A stretch of 20,051 nt of DNA, from assembly GCA_023437745.1 (NCBI GenBank), contig JAEZFI010000259.1, positions 1-20,051 on the forward strand. Direction: 5' to 3'. The first letter of the stretch is position 1, and each line of letters begins with the position of its first letter. The DNA comes from Actinomycetes bacterium (GTDB lineage: Bacteria; Actinomycetota; Acidimicrobiia; Acidimicrobiales; Microtrichaceae). A program made the translations under genes and the position numbers. Shown here piece by piece: positions 6,190-13,150 of this stretch. The notes below the pieces were generated by a model. It did no database searches. It had not been told where the DNA came from and was given only the letters and a program-made list of their open reading frames with translations.

Positions 6190-8523
6190 ATGACCTCCTC
6201 CGATCGCACCCGAATGACTCGAGCCCAGCGGGCCTGGTGTCTCACCGCGGTCGCCCTCGTGGGTGTCACGCTGGCGACGATCTGGCCGGAATCGACGCTC
6301 GGAGTGCTCGCGTACGCCGGGCTCGGGGTCTTCGCCGCCGGTTCGGTGTTCTGGTCGATCGTCGTCTGGCGGCGACGCCCCACCGGCGCCTGGCTCTGCG
6401 TCGGGTCGGCCCTGCTCCTCTTCATGGTGGCCGCGTGGCTGCGCACCACGTACAAGACCCTCGGCGACCTCAGCGCGGACCGGTCGCTGCTCCCGGATGT
6501 GTTCGGGATCCCGGGCTACATCCTGCTCGGCGTCGGCCTGGTGCTCCTCGTGCGCTCCCGTCGGCGGCTGCTCCCGGGCGGGATGGAGTCGCTGATCGAT
6601 GCCGGCATCGCCGGGATGGCGGCGCTGTCGCTCGCCTGGGTCTTCATGAGCGGACCGGCGCTCAGCAGCCACGACGCGCCTACAGCCGTGCGGGTCGCGC
6701 TGGCCGTGTACCAGCCGATGTCGGTGATGCTCGCGGTGTTCGCGGCGCAGCTCGCCTTCGACCGCCGATCGGGCGCCCCCGGTGCGTCCTCGGTCGCGGC
6801 CTTCACCGCGATGCTCGCCCTCCTGATCGGCGACGTCGTCTACACGCTGGCCGACGCCCGGTTGCTCTCGCCGCCGCCGTGGGTGACGAACCTGCCGTAC
6901 GGCATCGCCTTCGCGGCGATCATCCCGTTGATCTGGCACCCGACGGCCTCGAAGTTCTCGGATCCGATCCCTCTCCGGGAGGCCAGGCCCGCGAAGCTCC
7001 GCCTGCCGGTCATCGCTCTGGCGCTCGCCCTGCCGTCGCTGGTCGCCTCGCTCCGCGGGGACTCCACGCTCGCCGACCGGGTGGTCCTGGCGGCGATCTC
7101 GATCTCGCTGGCGACGCTCGGCGTGGTGCGGGTCGTCCGGGCCATCTCGGCGCAGGCGAGGACCGAGGAGGTGCTCCGCTACCAGGCGACGCACGACCCG
7201 CTGACCCGACTGCCGAACCGGTCGAGCGCGATCGCCCACCTGGACGCGCAGATCCTCAACGTCGAGTCGACCGACGAGCCGCTCGCGGTCCTCTTCCTGG
7301 ACCTCGACCGCTTCAAGCTCGTGAACGACACGTACGGGCACGGGATGGGCGACGCGCTGCTCGTCAGCGTCGCCGACCGCATCCGCGACCTCGACGTCCC
7401 CACGTCGCTCGCCGCCCGCATCGGCGGTGACGAGTTCGTGATCGTCCTCGGTGGTGTGCGGAGCCTCGAGGACGCGGTGATCCAGGCCGACGAGGTCCGG
7501 GCCGCGCTGTCCCGGCCGATCAAGATCCGTGACATCGAGCTGCCCGCCTCGGCGAGCATCGGCGTGGCGTTCGCCGACGGCACCGACGAGGGGCTGACGG
7601 GCGAGGAGATGCTCCGCGACGCCGACACCGCCATGTACCAGGCGAAGGCGGCAGGTCGGGACGCGGTCGTCGTGTTCGACGCCGCGATGCGCGACGTGGT
7701 GAGCCGCCGCCTCGAGCTCGAGACCGACCTGCACCACGCAGCCGACCGCGGTGAGCTCGAGGTCGTCTACCAGCCGATCGTCGCCCTGCCGTCCGAGCGC
7801 ATCAGCGGGTTCGAGGCGCTGGTCCGCTGGCACCATCCCGTGCTGGGCACCGTCTCACCCGGCGAGTTCATCCCGATCGCCGAGGAGACCGGCATGATCG
7901 TGAAGCTCGGCGACTGGGTCCTCGAGCGTGCGCTCGACCAGCTCGCGACGCTCCGCCGTGAGGTGCGATGGGGCGAGAGCTTCACCATGGCGGTCAACGT
8001 GTCGACCCGTCAGCTCCTCGACGACCGCCTGGTCGGCCGGGTCGCTGCGCTGCTGGAGCAGTACGACATCCCCGACGGCCGCTTGTACCTCGAGGTCACC
8101 GAGTCGGTGCTGATGGACGACCCCGAGACGCTCGAGCTGGTGCTCCGCCGCCTGCGCGACACCGGCGTCCGGCTCTCGATCGACGACTTCGGCACCGGCT
8201 ACTCGTCGCTCGCGTACCTCCGCCGCTTCCCGTTCGACCGGGTCAAGATCGACCGTGCGTTCGTCGACGGCCTCGACCGGGCGCCGACGTCCGAGCGCAG
8301 CCTGATCACCGCCATCGTGGCGATGGCCGACGCGCTGCAGCTCGACACCGTCGCGGAGGGCGTGGAGCAGCCGGGCGAGGCCGACGCGCTCGCCACCATC
8401 GGCTGCACCGCCGCGCAGGGCTTCTACTTCTGGCGGCCGGTGTCGGCCGATCAGCTCGCCTCGGCGATCGTCCGGCTCGGCGTCGTGGAGACCGCCTCCG
8501 AACGGGTGTCGAACTCGAAGTAG
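6190..8523 (+). CDS. Membrane-bound GGDEF-EAL cyclic-di-GMP synthase/phosphodiesterase
   Basis: About 777 residues. The first ~315 contain roughly ten hydrophobic helices with no known extracellular ligand domain, like a MASE-type membrane sensor. The GGDEF domain has the substrate/metal block LFLDLDRFKLVNDTYGHGMGD and an intact GGDEF (412-416), but the inhibitory RxxD site is absent (VPTS at that position). The EAL domain has EAL (543-545), NVS, the Glu of LEVTES, DDFGTGYSSL (from 665), the Lys of VKIDRAF, AEGVEQ and QGFYF, so the phosphodiesterase residues are all there. Both activities are possible; the net direction cannot be predicted. The ATG at 6190 precedes the first helix closely; in-frame GTG 6151 and ATG 6214 are alternatives. 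The end overlaps the opposing gene by 73 bases. Confidence 0.93.
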   Translation: MTSSDRTRMTRAQRAWCLTAVALVGVTLATIWPESTLGVLAYAGLGVFAAGSVFWSIVVWRRRPTGAWLCVGSALLLFMVAAWLRTTYKTLGDLSADRSLLPDVFGIPGYILLGVGLVLLVRSRRRLLPGGMESLIDAGIAGMAALSLAWVFMSGPALSSHDAPTAVRVALAVYQPMSVMLAVFAAQLAFDRRSGAPGASSVAAFTAMLALLIGDVVYTLADARLLSPPPWVTNLPYGIAFAAIIPLIWHPTASKFSDPIPLREARPAKLRLPVIALALALPSLVASLRGDSTLADRVVLAAISISLATLGVVRVVRAISAQARTEEVLRYQATHDPLTRLPNRSSAIAHLDAQILNVESTDEPLAVLFLDLDRFKLVNDTYGHGMGDALLVSVADRIRDLDVPTSLAARIGGDEFVIVLGGVRSLEDAVIQADEVRAALSRPIKIRDIELPASASIGVAFADGTDEGLTGEEMLRDADTAMYQAKAAGRDAVVVFDAAMRDVVSRRLELETDLHHAADRGELEVVYQPIVALPSERISGFEALVRWHHPVLGTVSPGEFIPIAEETGMIVKLGDWVLERALDQLATLRREVRWGESFTMAVNVSTRQLLDDRLVGRVAALLEQYDIPDGRLYLEVTESVLMDDPETLELVLRRLRDTGVRLSIDDFGTGYSSLAYLRRFPFDRVKIDRAFVDGLDRAPTSERSLITAIVAMADALQLDTVAEGVEQPGEADALATIGCTAAQGFYFWRPVSADQLASAIVRLGVVETASERVSNSK

Positions 8524-9113
8524 TGGTGCACGTCGACCTCGTCGACGGGAGCGCTGATGTGGGACTTGACCACTCGGCCGATGAGCTCGACGTAGCGGCG
8601 GCCGACGAGCTCGTGGGACACGTCGAAGGCGACGATCGCGTCCCGCTCGACCGAGAACCTGATCCCCTCCTCGAACAGCGCACGCAGCACACGCGGGTTC
8701 CGCACGTCGGGATCCACGAACGTGTCCTGCTGGTAGAAGATCCGGCGACCGGGGTGGCGCGCCCGGTAGAAGTCGGGCGAGATCCAGGGCACGGCGTCGA
8801 GGTCCTCGGATCCCGTGATCAGCCCGGCGGTGCGCCCGTCGAGGGTGGCGATGATCTTCACGATGCGGTCGTTGCGCATCAGCTCCGCCCACTCGTCGGC
8901 GGTGTAGACGTAGCGGAAGGGCGTGCTCGTCTTGTGGTGGGCGTACGCCCGCTCCATGAGGTCGAACAGCTCGTCGTTGAGCTGCCCCTCGACGACCCAG
9001 TGGCGCAGCACGACCAGCAGTCCCGACGGGTGCGAGTCCGACCGCCGTCCACCCGGTGTCTCGAGTGCGGTGTCCTCGCCGGCCGAGGGCCGCGGGGGAA
9101 CCGGATTCGACAT
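8451..9113 (-). CDS. Conserved hypothetical protein, possibly GNAT-like
   Basis: A 220-residue soluble protein that I do not recognise with confidence. Residues 1-30 are Pro/Gly/Ser-rich and probably disordered. Then come LRHWVVEGQLNDELFDLMERAYAHH, DEWAELMRNDRIVKIIATLDGRTAGLITG, IFYQQDTFVDPD, and a C-terminal helix-strand region ending in VDVHHYFEFD. The alternation, especially the pair of strands around 'DGRTAGLITG' followed by a new strand, recalls an N-acetyltransferase fold, but the acetyl-CoA loop is not obvious. The ATG at 9113 has only a GGGG stretch upstream. The gene converges on and overlaps the GGDEF-EAL gene by 73 bases, so both C-termini are encoded on the same DNA. It is divergent from fadA6 across a 196-base spacer. 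Confidence 0.75.
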   Translation of the reverse strand: MSNPVPPRPSAGEDTALETPGGRRSDSHPSGLLVVLRHWVVEGQLNDELFDLMERAYAHHKTSTPFRYVYTADEWAELMRNDRIVKIIATLDGRTAGLITGSEDLDAVPWISPDFYRARHPGRRIFYQQDTFVDPDVRNPRVLRALFEEGIRFSVERDAIVAFDVSHELVGRRYVELIGRVVKSHISAPVDEVDVHHYFEFDTRSEAVSTTPSRTIAEAS

Positions 9114-9220
9114 GATGGCCCCAATCCAGCGCTCGTTCGGCGGTCACGAGCGCTCAAGAAGTCTCGCAGTGTGCAACATCTGCGTGGCGGATGCTCGGGG
9201 TGAACCTTCCCGTCCCCCGT

Positions 9221-9251
9221 TTGAGCGGACCCGGGGGAGCGGGCGTAGCCT
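9221..9251 (+). promoter_or_regulatory. Candidate promoter of fadA6
   Basis: TTGAGC (9221-9226) and TAGCCT (9246-9251) are separated by 19 bases, giving a start near 9258 and a leader of about 50 bases. The 19-base spacing equals that of the proposed ipdA promoter. No copy of the CTGACG dyad or of a KstR/KstR2 box was found in this spacer. Confidence 0.35.
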
Positions 9252-9309
9252 GACCGGACTGGATCTGGCCACCGCGGGTGGTGGGCAGCAAACTCCGAGG
9301 AGCCCCCCG

Positions 9310-10458
9310 ATGGCCGAGGCCTACATCATCGACACCGTCCGCACCCCGGTGGGGAAGCGCGGCGGCTCGCTCTCGCAGATGCACCCTGCGGACCTCGGCG
9401 CCGTGACCCTGAACGAGCTGGTCGACCGCACCGGCATCGACCCGGCGCTCGTCGACGACGTGGTGATGGGCTGCCTCGACACCATCGGCCCGCAGGCCGG
9501 TGACATCGCCCGCACCGCATGGCTCGCGGCGGGGCTGCCCGAGCACGTGCCGGGCACGACGATCGACCGCCAGTGCGGCTCGTCGCAGCAGGCCGTGCAC
9601 TTCGCGGCCCAGGGCGTCATGTCGGGCACCCAGGACCTGGTGGTGGCCTGCGGCGTGCAGAACATGTCGATGATCCCGATCAGCTCGGCCATGACCGCCG
9701 CGGAGCCGATGGGCTTCACCGATCCGTTCAGCGGGTCCGAGGGCTGGATCAAGCGCTACGGCGACCAGGAGGTCAGCCAGTTCCGCGGCGCCGACATGAT
9801 CGCCGAGAAGTGGGACATCACCCGCGAGGACATGGAGGCCTTCGCCATCGAGAGCCACACCCGAGCCATCCGTGCCCGGGCCGAGGGGCGGTTCGAGCGG
9901 GAGATCGTGCCGGTCGGCGAGTTCGCCCACGACGAGGGCCCCCGTGAGCCGAACCCGGAGAAGATCGCCTCGCTGGCGACCCTCCGTGAGGGCGGGCGGA
10001 TCACCGCCGCCGTGGCGTCGCAGATCTCCGATGCGTCGGCCGCGATGCTCATCGCCTCCGAGGCCGCGGTGAAGGCCCACGGCCTCACGCCGCGCGCCCG
10101 CATCCACCACCTCTCGGTGCGCGCCGACGACCCGATCTACATGCTGTCGGCACCGATCCCCGCGACCCGCTACGCGCTCGACAAGGCCGGCATGACCCTC
10201 GACCAGATCGACCTCGTCGAGATCAACGAGGCGTTCGCGTCGGTGGTCCTGGCCTGGGCCAAGGAGCTCGACGCCGACCTCGACAAGGTCAACGTGAACG
10301 GTGGCGCCATCGCCCTGGGGCACCCGCTGGGCGCCACGGGCGTGCGCCTCATGACGACGCTCCTCAACGAGCTCGAGCGCACGGGCGGTCGCTACGGCCT
10401 CCAGACGATGTGCGAGGGCGGCGGTCAGGCGAACGTCACCATCATCGAGCGCCTGTAA
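9310..10458 (+). CDS. fadA6: Thiolase FadA6-like (steroid ring catabolism)
   Basis: A 382-residue thiolase of normal length. The nucleophilic cysteine is Cys 89 in IDRQCGSSQQA. VQNMSMIPISSAM, RYGDQEVSQFRGADMIAEKW, ASQISDASAAML, the catalytic-loop NEAFAS, GGAIALGHPLGATG and the late cysteine in TMCEGGGQANVTIIERL follow. These blocks match mycobacterial FadA6 (Rv3556c) better than generic acetyl-CoA acetyltransferases. In the known pathway FadA6 cleaves the beta-ketoacyl-CoA formed after IpdAB opens ring C, so it acts directly downstream of the ipdABC products encoded 6 kb away. The ATG at 9310 has GAGGAG upstream. It is transcribed alone, with its own promoter and a strong hairpin after the stop. 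Confidence 0.93.
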   Translation: MAEAYIIDTVRTPVGKRGGSLSQMHPADLGAVTLNELVDRTGIDPALVDDVVMGCLDTIGPQAGDIARTAWLAAGLPEHVPGTTIDRQCGSSQQAVHFAAQGVMSGTQDLVVACGVQNMSMIPISSAMTAAEPMGFTDPFSGSEGWIKRYGDQEVSQFRGADMIAEKWDITREDMEAFAIESHTRAIRARAEGRFEREIVPVGEFAHDEGPREPNPEKIASLATLREGGRITAAVASQISDASAAMLIASEAAVKAHGLTPRARIHHLSVRADDPIYMLSAPIPATRYALDKAGMTLDQIDLVEINEAFASVVLAWAKELDADLDKVNVNGGAIALGHPLGATGVRLMTTLLNELERTGGRYGLQTMCEGGGQANVTIIERL

Positions 10459-10470
10459 CCGGCGGCACCC

Positions 10471-10524
10471 CCGTTCTGTGTCGTAGGACGCGCCAGATCC
10501 GGCGCGTCTCACGACACAGAACGG
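10471..10524. terminator. Very long imperfect hairpin after fadA6
   Basis: Two 24-base arms (10471-10494 and 10501-10524) flank the 6-base loop AGATCC. Of 24 pairs, 22 are Watson-Crick, one is G-T, and one is an A-C mismatch. It begins 12 bases after the fadA6 stop and could terminate transcription. Its length and the recurrence of its outer sequence elsewhere in the window suggest it may also be a dispersed palindromic repeat. Confidence 0.7.
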
Positions 10525-10631
10525 CCGGCACTTCTTGCGTGGTTCTGACGTTTCGTGCAGGCGTGGCTCACCTCGGCGCGTGAACGTGATCGCCGACACC
10601 GACACGGACACCCGAACACGGAGGAGCGCTC

Positions 10632-11360
10632 ATGACCGAAGCACCCAGGAACCGCCGTCGCCGCCTCGCTGCGGTCGGCCTCGTCGCCGGCCTCGGCGTC
10701 GGGGGCGTCGCCGGCGTCGCCCTCGGCTCGCCCGGGCTGAGCGGCGCACAGGAGGAGACCACCACCACCGTTCCCGACACGCCGGCGGCACCCGACGAGG
10801 GGTCCCATCGCCCGGGCGACTGGATCGAGGAGACGCTCGCTCCGCTCGTCGAGGCGGGCACCATCACCCAGGCCCAGGCGGACGCGGTCACCAAGGCCCT
10901 CGTGGATGCTCGGCCCGAGGGTGGGCCCGGCGGACCCCACGGCCACGGTCGGATGGGTGTCCGCCTCGAGGCCGCCGCCGCAGCGCTCGGCATGACCGAG
11001 GACGAGCTCCGCACCGCGCTGCGCGACGGGAGCTCCCTCGCGGAGGTCGCGGCGGCCCGCAAGGTCGACGTCCAGAAGGTCATCGACGCGCTGGTCGCCG
11101 ACGCCACGACCAGGCTCGACGAGAAGGTCAGCTCCGGGGACCTGACCCAGGAGGAGGCCGACCAGCGGAAGGCCGATCTCACCGAGCGGATCACCGCCAT
11201 GGTGAACGGCGAGCGGCCCGCCGGTCCGGGCGGCCCGCGCGGCGGTCACTGGCACGAGCGGGGCGAGGGTCCCGGCCACCGGGGTGACGACGGGACCGAC
11301 GGGACCGACGACACGACGACGACGGCTCCGGACGCGCCGACCACCACCGAGGCCGGCTGA
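10632..11360 (+). CDS. Secreted helical protein with Thr-rich linkers and a His/Gly-rich tail
   Basis: A 242-residue exported protein of unknown role. It has an arginine-rich N-terminus (RNRRRRLAAVGLVAGLG) and hydrophobic segment, with likely signal cleavage near residue 38-40. A linker EETTTTVPDTP comes next. Then come two similar amphipathic helical units around 64-94 (WIEETLAPLVEAGTITQAQA) and 162-192 (LDEKVSSGDLTQEEAD), separated by a LEAAAAALGMTEDELRTAL unit. The 'G-x-[IL]-T-Q-x-[QE]-A-D' pattern is typical of small secreted helical-repeat proteins. HGHGRMG and GHWHERGEGPGHRG could bind metal, but this is speculative. The C-terminus is Asp/Thr-rich. GGAGGAG upstream of the ATG at 10632 fixes the start. 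It appears monocistronic, with a hairpin after the stop. Confidence 0.85.
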   Translation: MTEAPRNRRRRLAAVGLVAGLGVGGVAGVALGSPGLSGAQEETTTTVPDTPAAPDEGSHRPGDWIEETLAPLVEAGTITQAQADAVTKALVDARPEGGPGGPHGHGRMGVRLEAAAAALGMTEDELRTALRDGSSLAEVAAARKVDVQKVIDALVADATTRLDEKVSSGDLTQEEADQRKADLTERITAMVNGERPAGPGGPRGGHWHERGEGPGHRGDDGTDGTDDTTTTAPDAPTTTEAG

Positions 11361-11382
11361 CGCTCACCGAGGCCGACCGAGC

Positions 11383-11414
11383 ACGACGGGGGCGCCGCGC
11401 GGCGCCCCCGTCGT
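11383..11414. terminator. Perfect 14-bp stem terminator
   Basis: ACGACGGGGGCGCC (11383-11396) and its exact complement (11401-11414) flank a GCGC loop, 22 bases after the stop of the secreted helical protein. No T-run follows. Strong GC hairpin typical of actinobacterial terminators. Confidence 0.75.
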
Positions 11415-11487
11415 CGCGCTGCGGAACGCATGTCTCCGATTCGAGGGTTGCGGGTACCACGACGCATCCACAACTCGGAGGTGAATC

Positions 11488-12003
11488 GTGCAACTGACGC
11501 ATCGACATGAGCAGAGGGTGAGCGCCGACCGCCCGACGGTGGTCGATCGCCCCCCCACCGTCGTGAGCGAGAGCGACTCGATGGTCCACGAAGAACGAGA
11601 CATGGCGCCGGGACGGATCCTCGCGGTCATCGCCGGCGCGGCACTCACGGTGATCGGCGCGATCGTCCTGGTCCGCACCGGCATCGACGGCTCGCTGCAG
11701 ACCCCCACGACCGAGCTGCTCGGCGCCTCCCACAGCGCCTACGCCGGCATCGTCGAGGTCGTCTGCGGCATCCTGCTTCTGGTGGCGGGTGCGTCCCGCG
11801 ACCAGACGCTGGCCGTGCTGCCCGGCATCCTCCTGGTGGCCGGCGGCATCTTCGCCCTGGCGGCGACCAACCAGCTCCGGCAGGACCTGGGCGTGACCGA
11901 CTCGACCGGCTGGTTCATGATCATCGCCGGCATCGTGGCGTTCCTGTGTGCGGCGATGCCCGTCGCCCACCGCTCCCGCTACCGCCGAGAGGTCCGAGCC
12001 TGA
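11488..12003 (+). CDS. Hypothetical four-helix membrane protein
   Basis: A 171-residue protein with a hydrophilic, probably cytoplasmic N-terminal tail of about 42 residues and four transmembrane helices at roughly 43-62, 85-102, 107-126 and 142-160. It ends in a basic tail (HRSRYRREVRA), so both ends are expected inside. No family is recognised. The GTG start at 11488 is chosen because GGAGGTGA lies just upstream with six-base spacing, an unusually good ribosome binding site for this window. A GGGTAC at 11452-11457 with GTCTCC 14 bases before it faintly resembles a stress sigma-factor (SigF/SigB-type) promoter; this is weak. The gene converges on the DUF2804 gene with a 25-base gap. Confidence 0.8.
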   Translation: MQLTHRHEQRVSADRPTVVDRPPTVVSESDSMVHEERDMAPGRILAVIAGAALTVIGAIVLVRTGIDGSLQTPTTELLGASHSAYAGIVEVVCGILLLVAGASRDQTLAVLPGILLVAGGIFALAATNQLRQDLGVTDSTGWFMIIAGIVAFLCAAMPVAHRSRYRREVRA

Positions 12004-12028
12004 CGTCGGGTCGGCGGGCGGGAACCGC

Positions 12029-13057
12029 TCACCACTTCGCCCGGCACTCCTCGGCGAACCCCTGGAGGCCGGCGAGCTGGTGTCGCTCGCCCGCCGGGCC
12101 GGTCACGTGACCGGCCCAGTGCCCGAAGACCTGGTGCACCTCCATCCCCATGAGTACGGCCGCCACCTTCGTGTGGCGGTCGTACCGCGTGGTGAGGGTG
12201 AGATCGAGCGAACCGTCCGGATGGCGGACTCGCCAGGGCCGGTGCGGGTGGTCCCAGTCGTACGTCCACTCCAGCTCGGCGCCGATCTTCTCGAGCACGC
12301 CGTCCACGGTGATGCCGTTCTCGGTGGCGCCGGTCCCCTCCGTCCACTTCGCACCGAGCTGCACGCCGATCACCGCGCCGCGGTCGGACCGCCCGGCGCC
12401 GCCGCCCCAGTTCCAGTTGGTCCGGTACGGCCAGCGCCCGCGACCCACGTCGAGCACGCCCCACGCGTCGCCGTCGTCGCCGAAGGAGTGGGTGACGCTG
12501 CCGAGCTGCAGCGTCCCCCGCGCCGGGCGCGCCTGGTGCTTGGCGGTGTACTGGAAGCGGCGGTCGTCCCACGGGATCACGACGTGCAGCGCCTCGTACC
12601 CCGGTGGGCGGTCGATCGTCGCGTCCAGGCGGCAGCGCCCCCTGCCTCGATCGTGCCATCCCACCTCGACCCGGGTGGAGCCGTCGAGGTCCTCGATCCG
12701 CACGTCGATGCGCGAGTTGCGGAAGGTGAGCGGTGCCGTGCCGTAGCGCTCCGGCAGCGAGACGCCGCGGGCGAGCGGCAGGATCATCTCCCTGCCCCCG
12801 GTCGCTCCGGTCGACAGGTCGCACCACCAGACGGTGGCCATCCCGATGTAGTCCACGTCCGCGTACGTCACGGCCATGACGAGATCGCCTGCGAGGATCG
12901 CCCAGTAGTCCCAGCGCTTGGTGCGCCCCCAACCGCCCGCGAGGTTGGCGGTCAGCAGCGGGGTGCGGCTGTAGCCCCGGGCCGCCGGGTTGAGGCGCGT
13001 GCCGCTCGGGTCGCAGAGCAGGACGGGCTCGGTCAGCTCGGGTTCGTGCGTGGTCAT
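12029..13057 (-). CDS. DUF2804 family protein
   Basis: A 342-residue protein recognised as DUF2804 by GWGRTKRWDYWAILAGDLVMAV followed by ADVDYIGMATVWWCDLSTG, then GREMILPLARGVSLPERYG and a beta-rich remainder with NWNWGGGAGRSDRGAVIGVQLGAKWTEGTG. These proteins have a lipocalin/AttH-like two-barrel character by family knowledge; their ligand is not established. No signal peptide is present. The ATG at 13057 opens the protein; the longer open frame to 14290 runs antisense through the dehydrogenase gene and is an artefact. It is divergent from that acyl-CoA dehydrogenase, and the KstR-type box between them may regulate both. A lipid or CoA-ester related role would fit but is inference. Confidence 0.85.
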   Translation of the reverse strand: MTTHEPELTEPVLLCDPSGTRLNPAARGYSRTPLLTANLAGGWGRTKRWDYWAILAGDLVMAVTYADVDYIGMATVWWCDLSTGATGGREMILPLARGVSLPERYGTAPLTFRNSRIDVRIEDLDGSTRVEVGWHDRGRGRCRLDATIDRPPGYEALHVVIPWDDRRFQYTAKHQARPARGTLQLGSVTHSFGDDGDAWGVLDVGRGRWPYRTNWNWGGGAGRSDRGAVIGVQLGAKWTEGTGATENGITVDGVLEKIGAELEWTYDWDHPHRPWRVRHPDGSLDLTLTTRYDRHTKVAAVLMGMEVHQVFGHWAGHVTGPAGERHQLAGLQGFAEECRAKW

Positions 13058-13125
13058 CCGTCGAGTCTGGACGACGCGGCGCCGAGCGTGGGTCGTCCCC
13101 GGCTCGACGGGACGGGCTCCAAAAC

Positions 13126-13139
13126 TGGAACCTGTTCTA
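13126..13139. promoter_or_regulatory. KstR-type operator
   Basis: TGGAACCTGTTCTA fits the KstR consensus TnnAACnnGTTnnA at every fixed position and contains a perfect GAAC-nn-GTTC dyad. It lies between the divergent DUF2804 and acyl-CoA dehydrogenase genes and overlaps the proposed -10 element of the latter. KstR is the TetR-family repressor of the steroid side-chain and A/B ring regulon; related TetR proteins use similar boxes, so the exact regulator is inferred. Confidence 0.6.
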
Positions 13140-13143
13140 CTAT
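13138..13143 (+). promoter_or_regulatory. Leaderless promoter -10 element
   Basis: TACTAT fits the TAnnnT form and ends seven bases before the GTG at 13151, so transcription should start at the initiation codon. No ribosome binding site precedes the gene, which agrees with a leaderless message. Confidence 0.5.
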
Positions 13144-13150
13144 CGGTGCC

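Noticed and set aside
9269..9281. CCACC-GCG-GGTGG dyad upstream of fadA6 as an operator
   Set aside because: Short GC-only palindromes are expected by chance in this composition, and no second copy was seen.
10545..10560. CTGACGTTTCGTGCAG as a third copy of the ipdA-type operator
   Set aside because: The right half contains an extra base that breaks the symmetry, and the downstream gene is unrelated. Probably coincidence.
11948..13150. Long upstream extension of the acyl-CoA dehydrogenase frame
   Set aside because: It overlaps DUF2804 in antisense and shows no domain; the family N-terminus begins at 13151 directly after a promoter.
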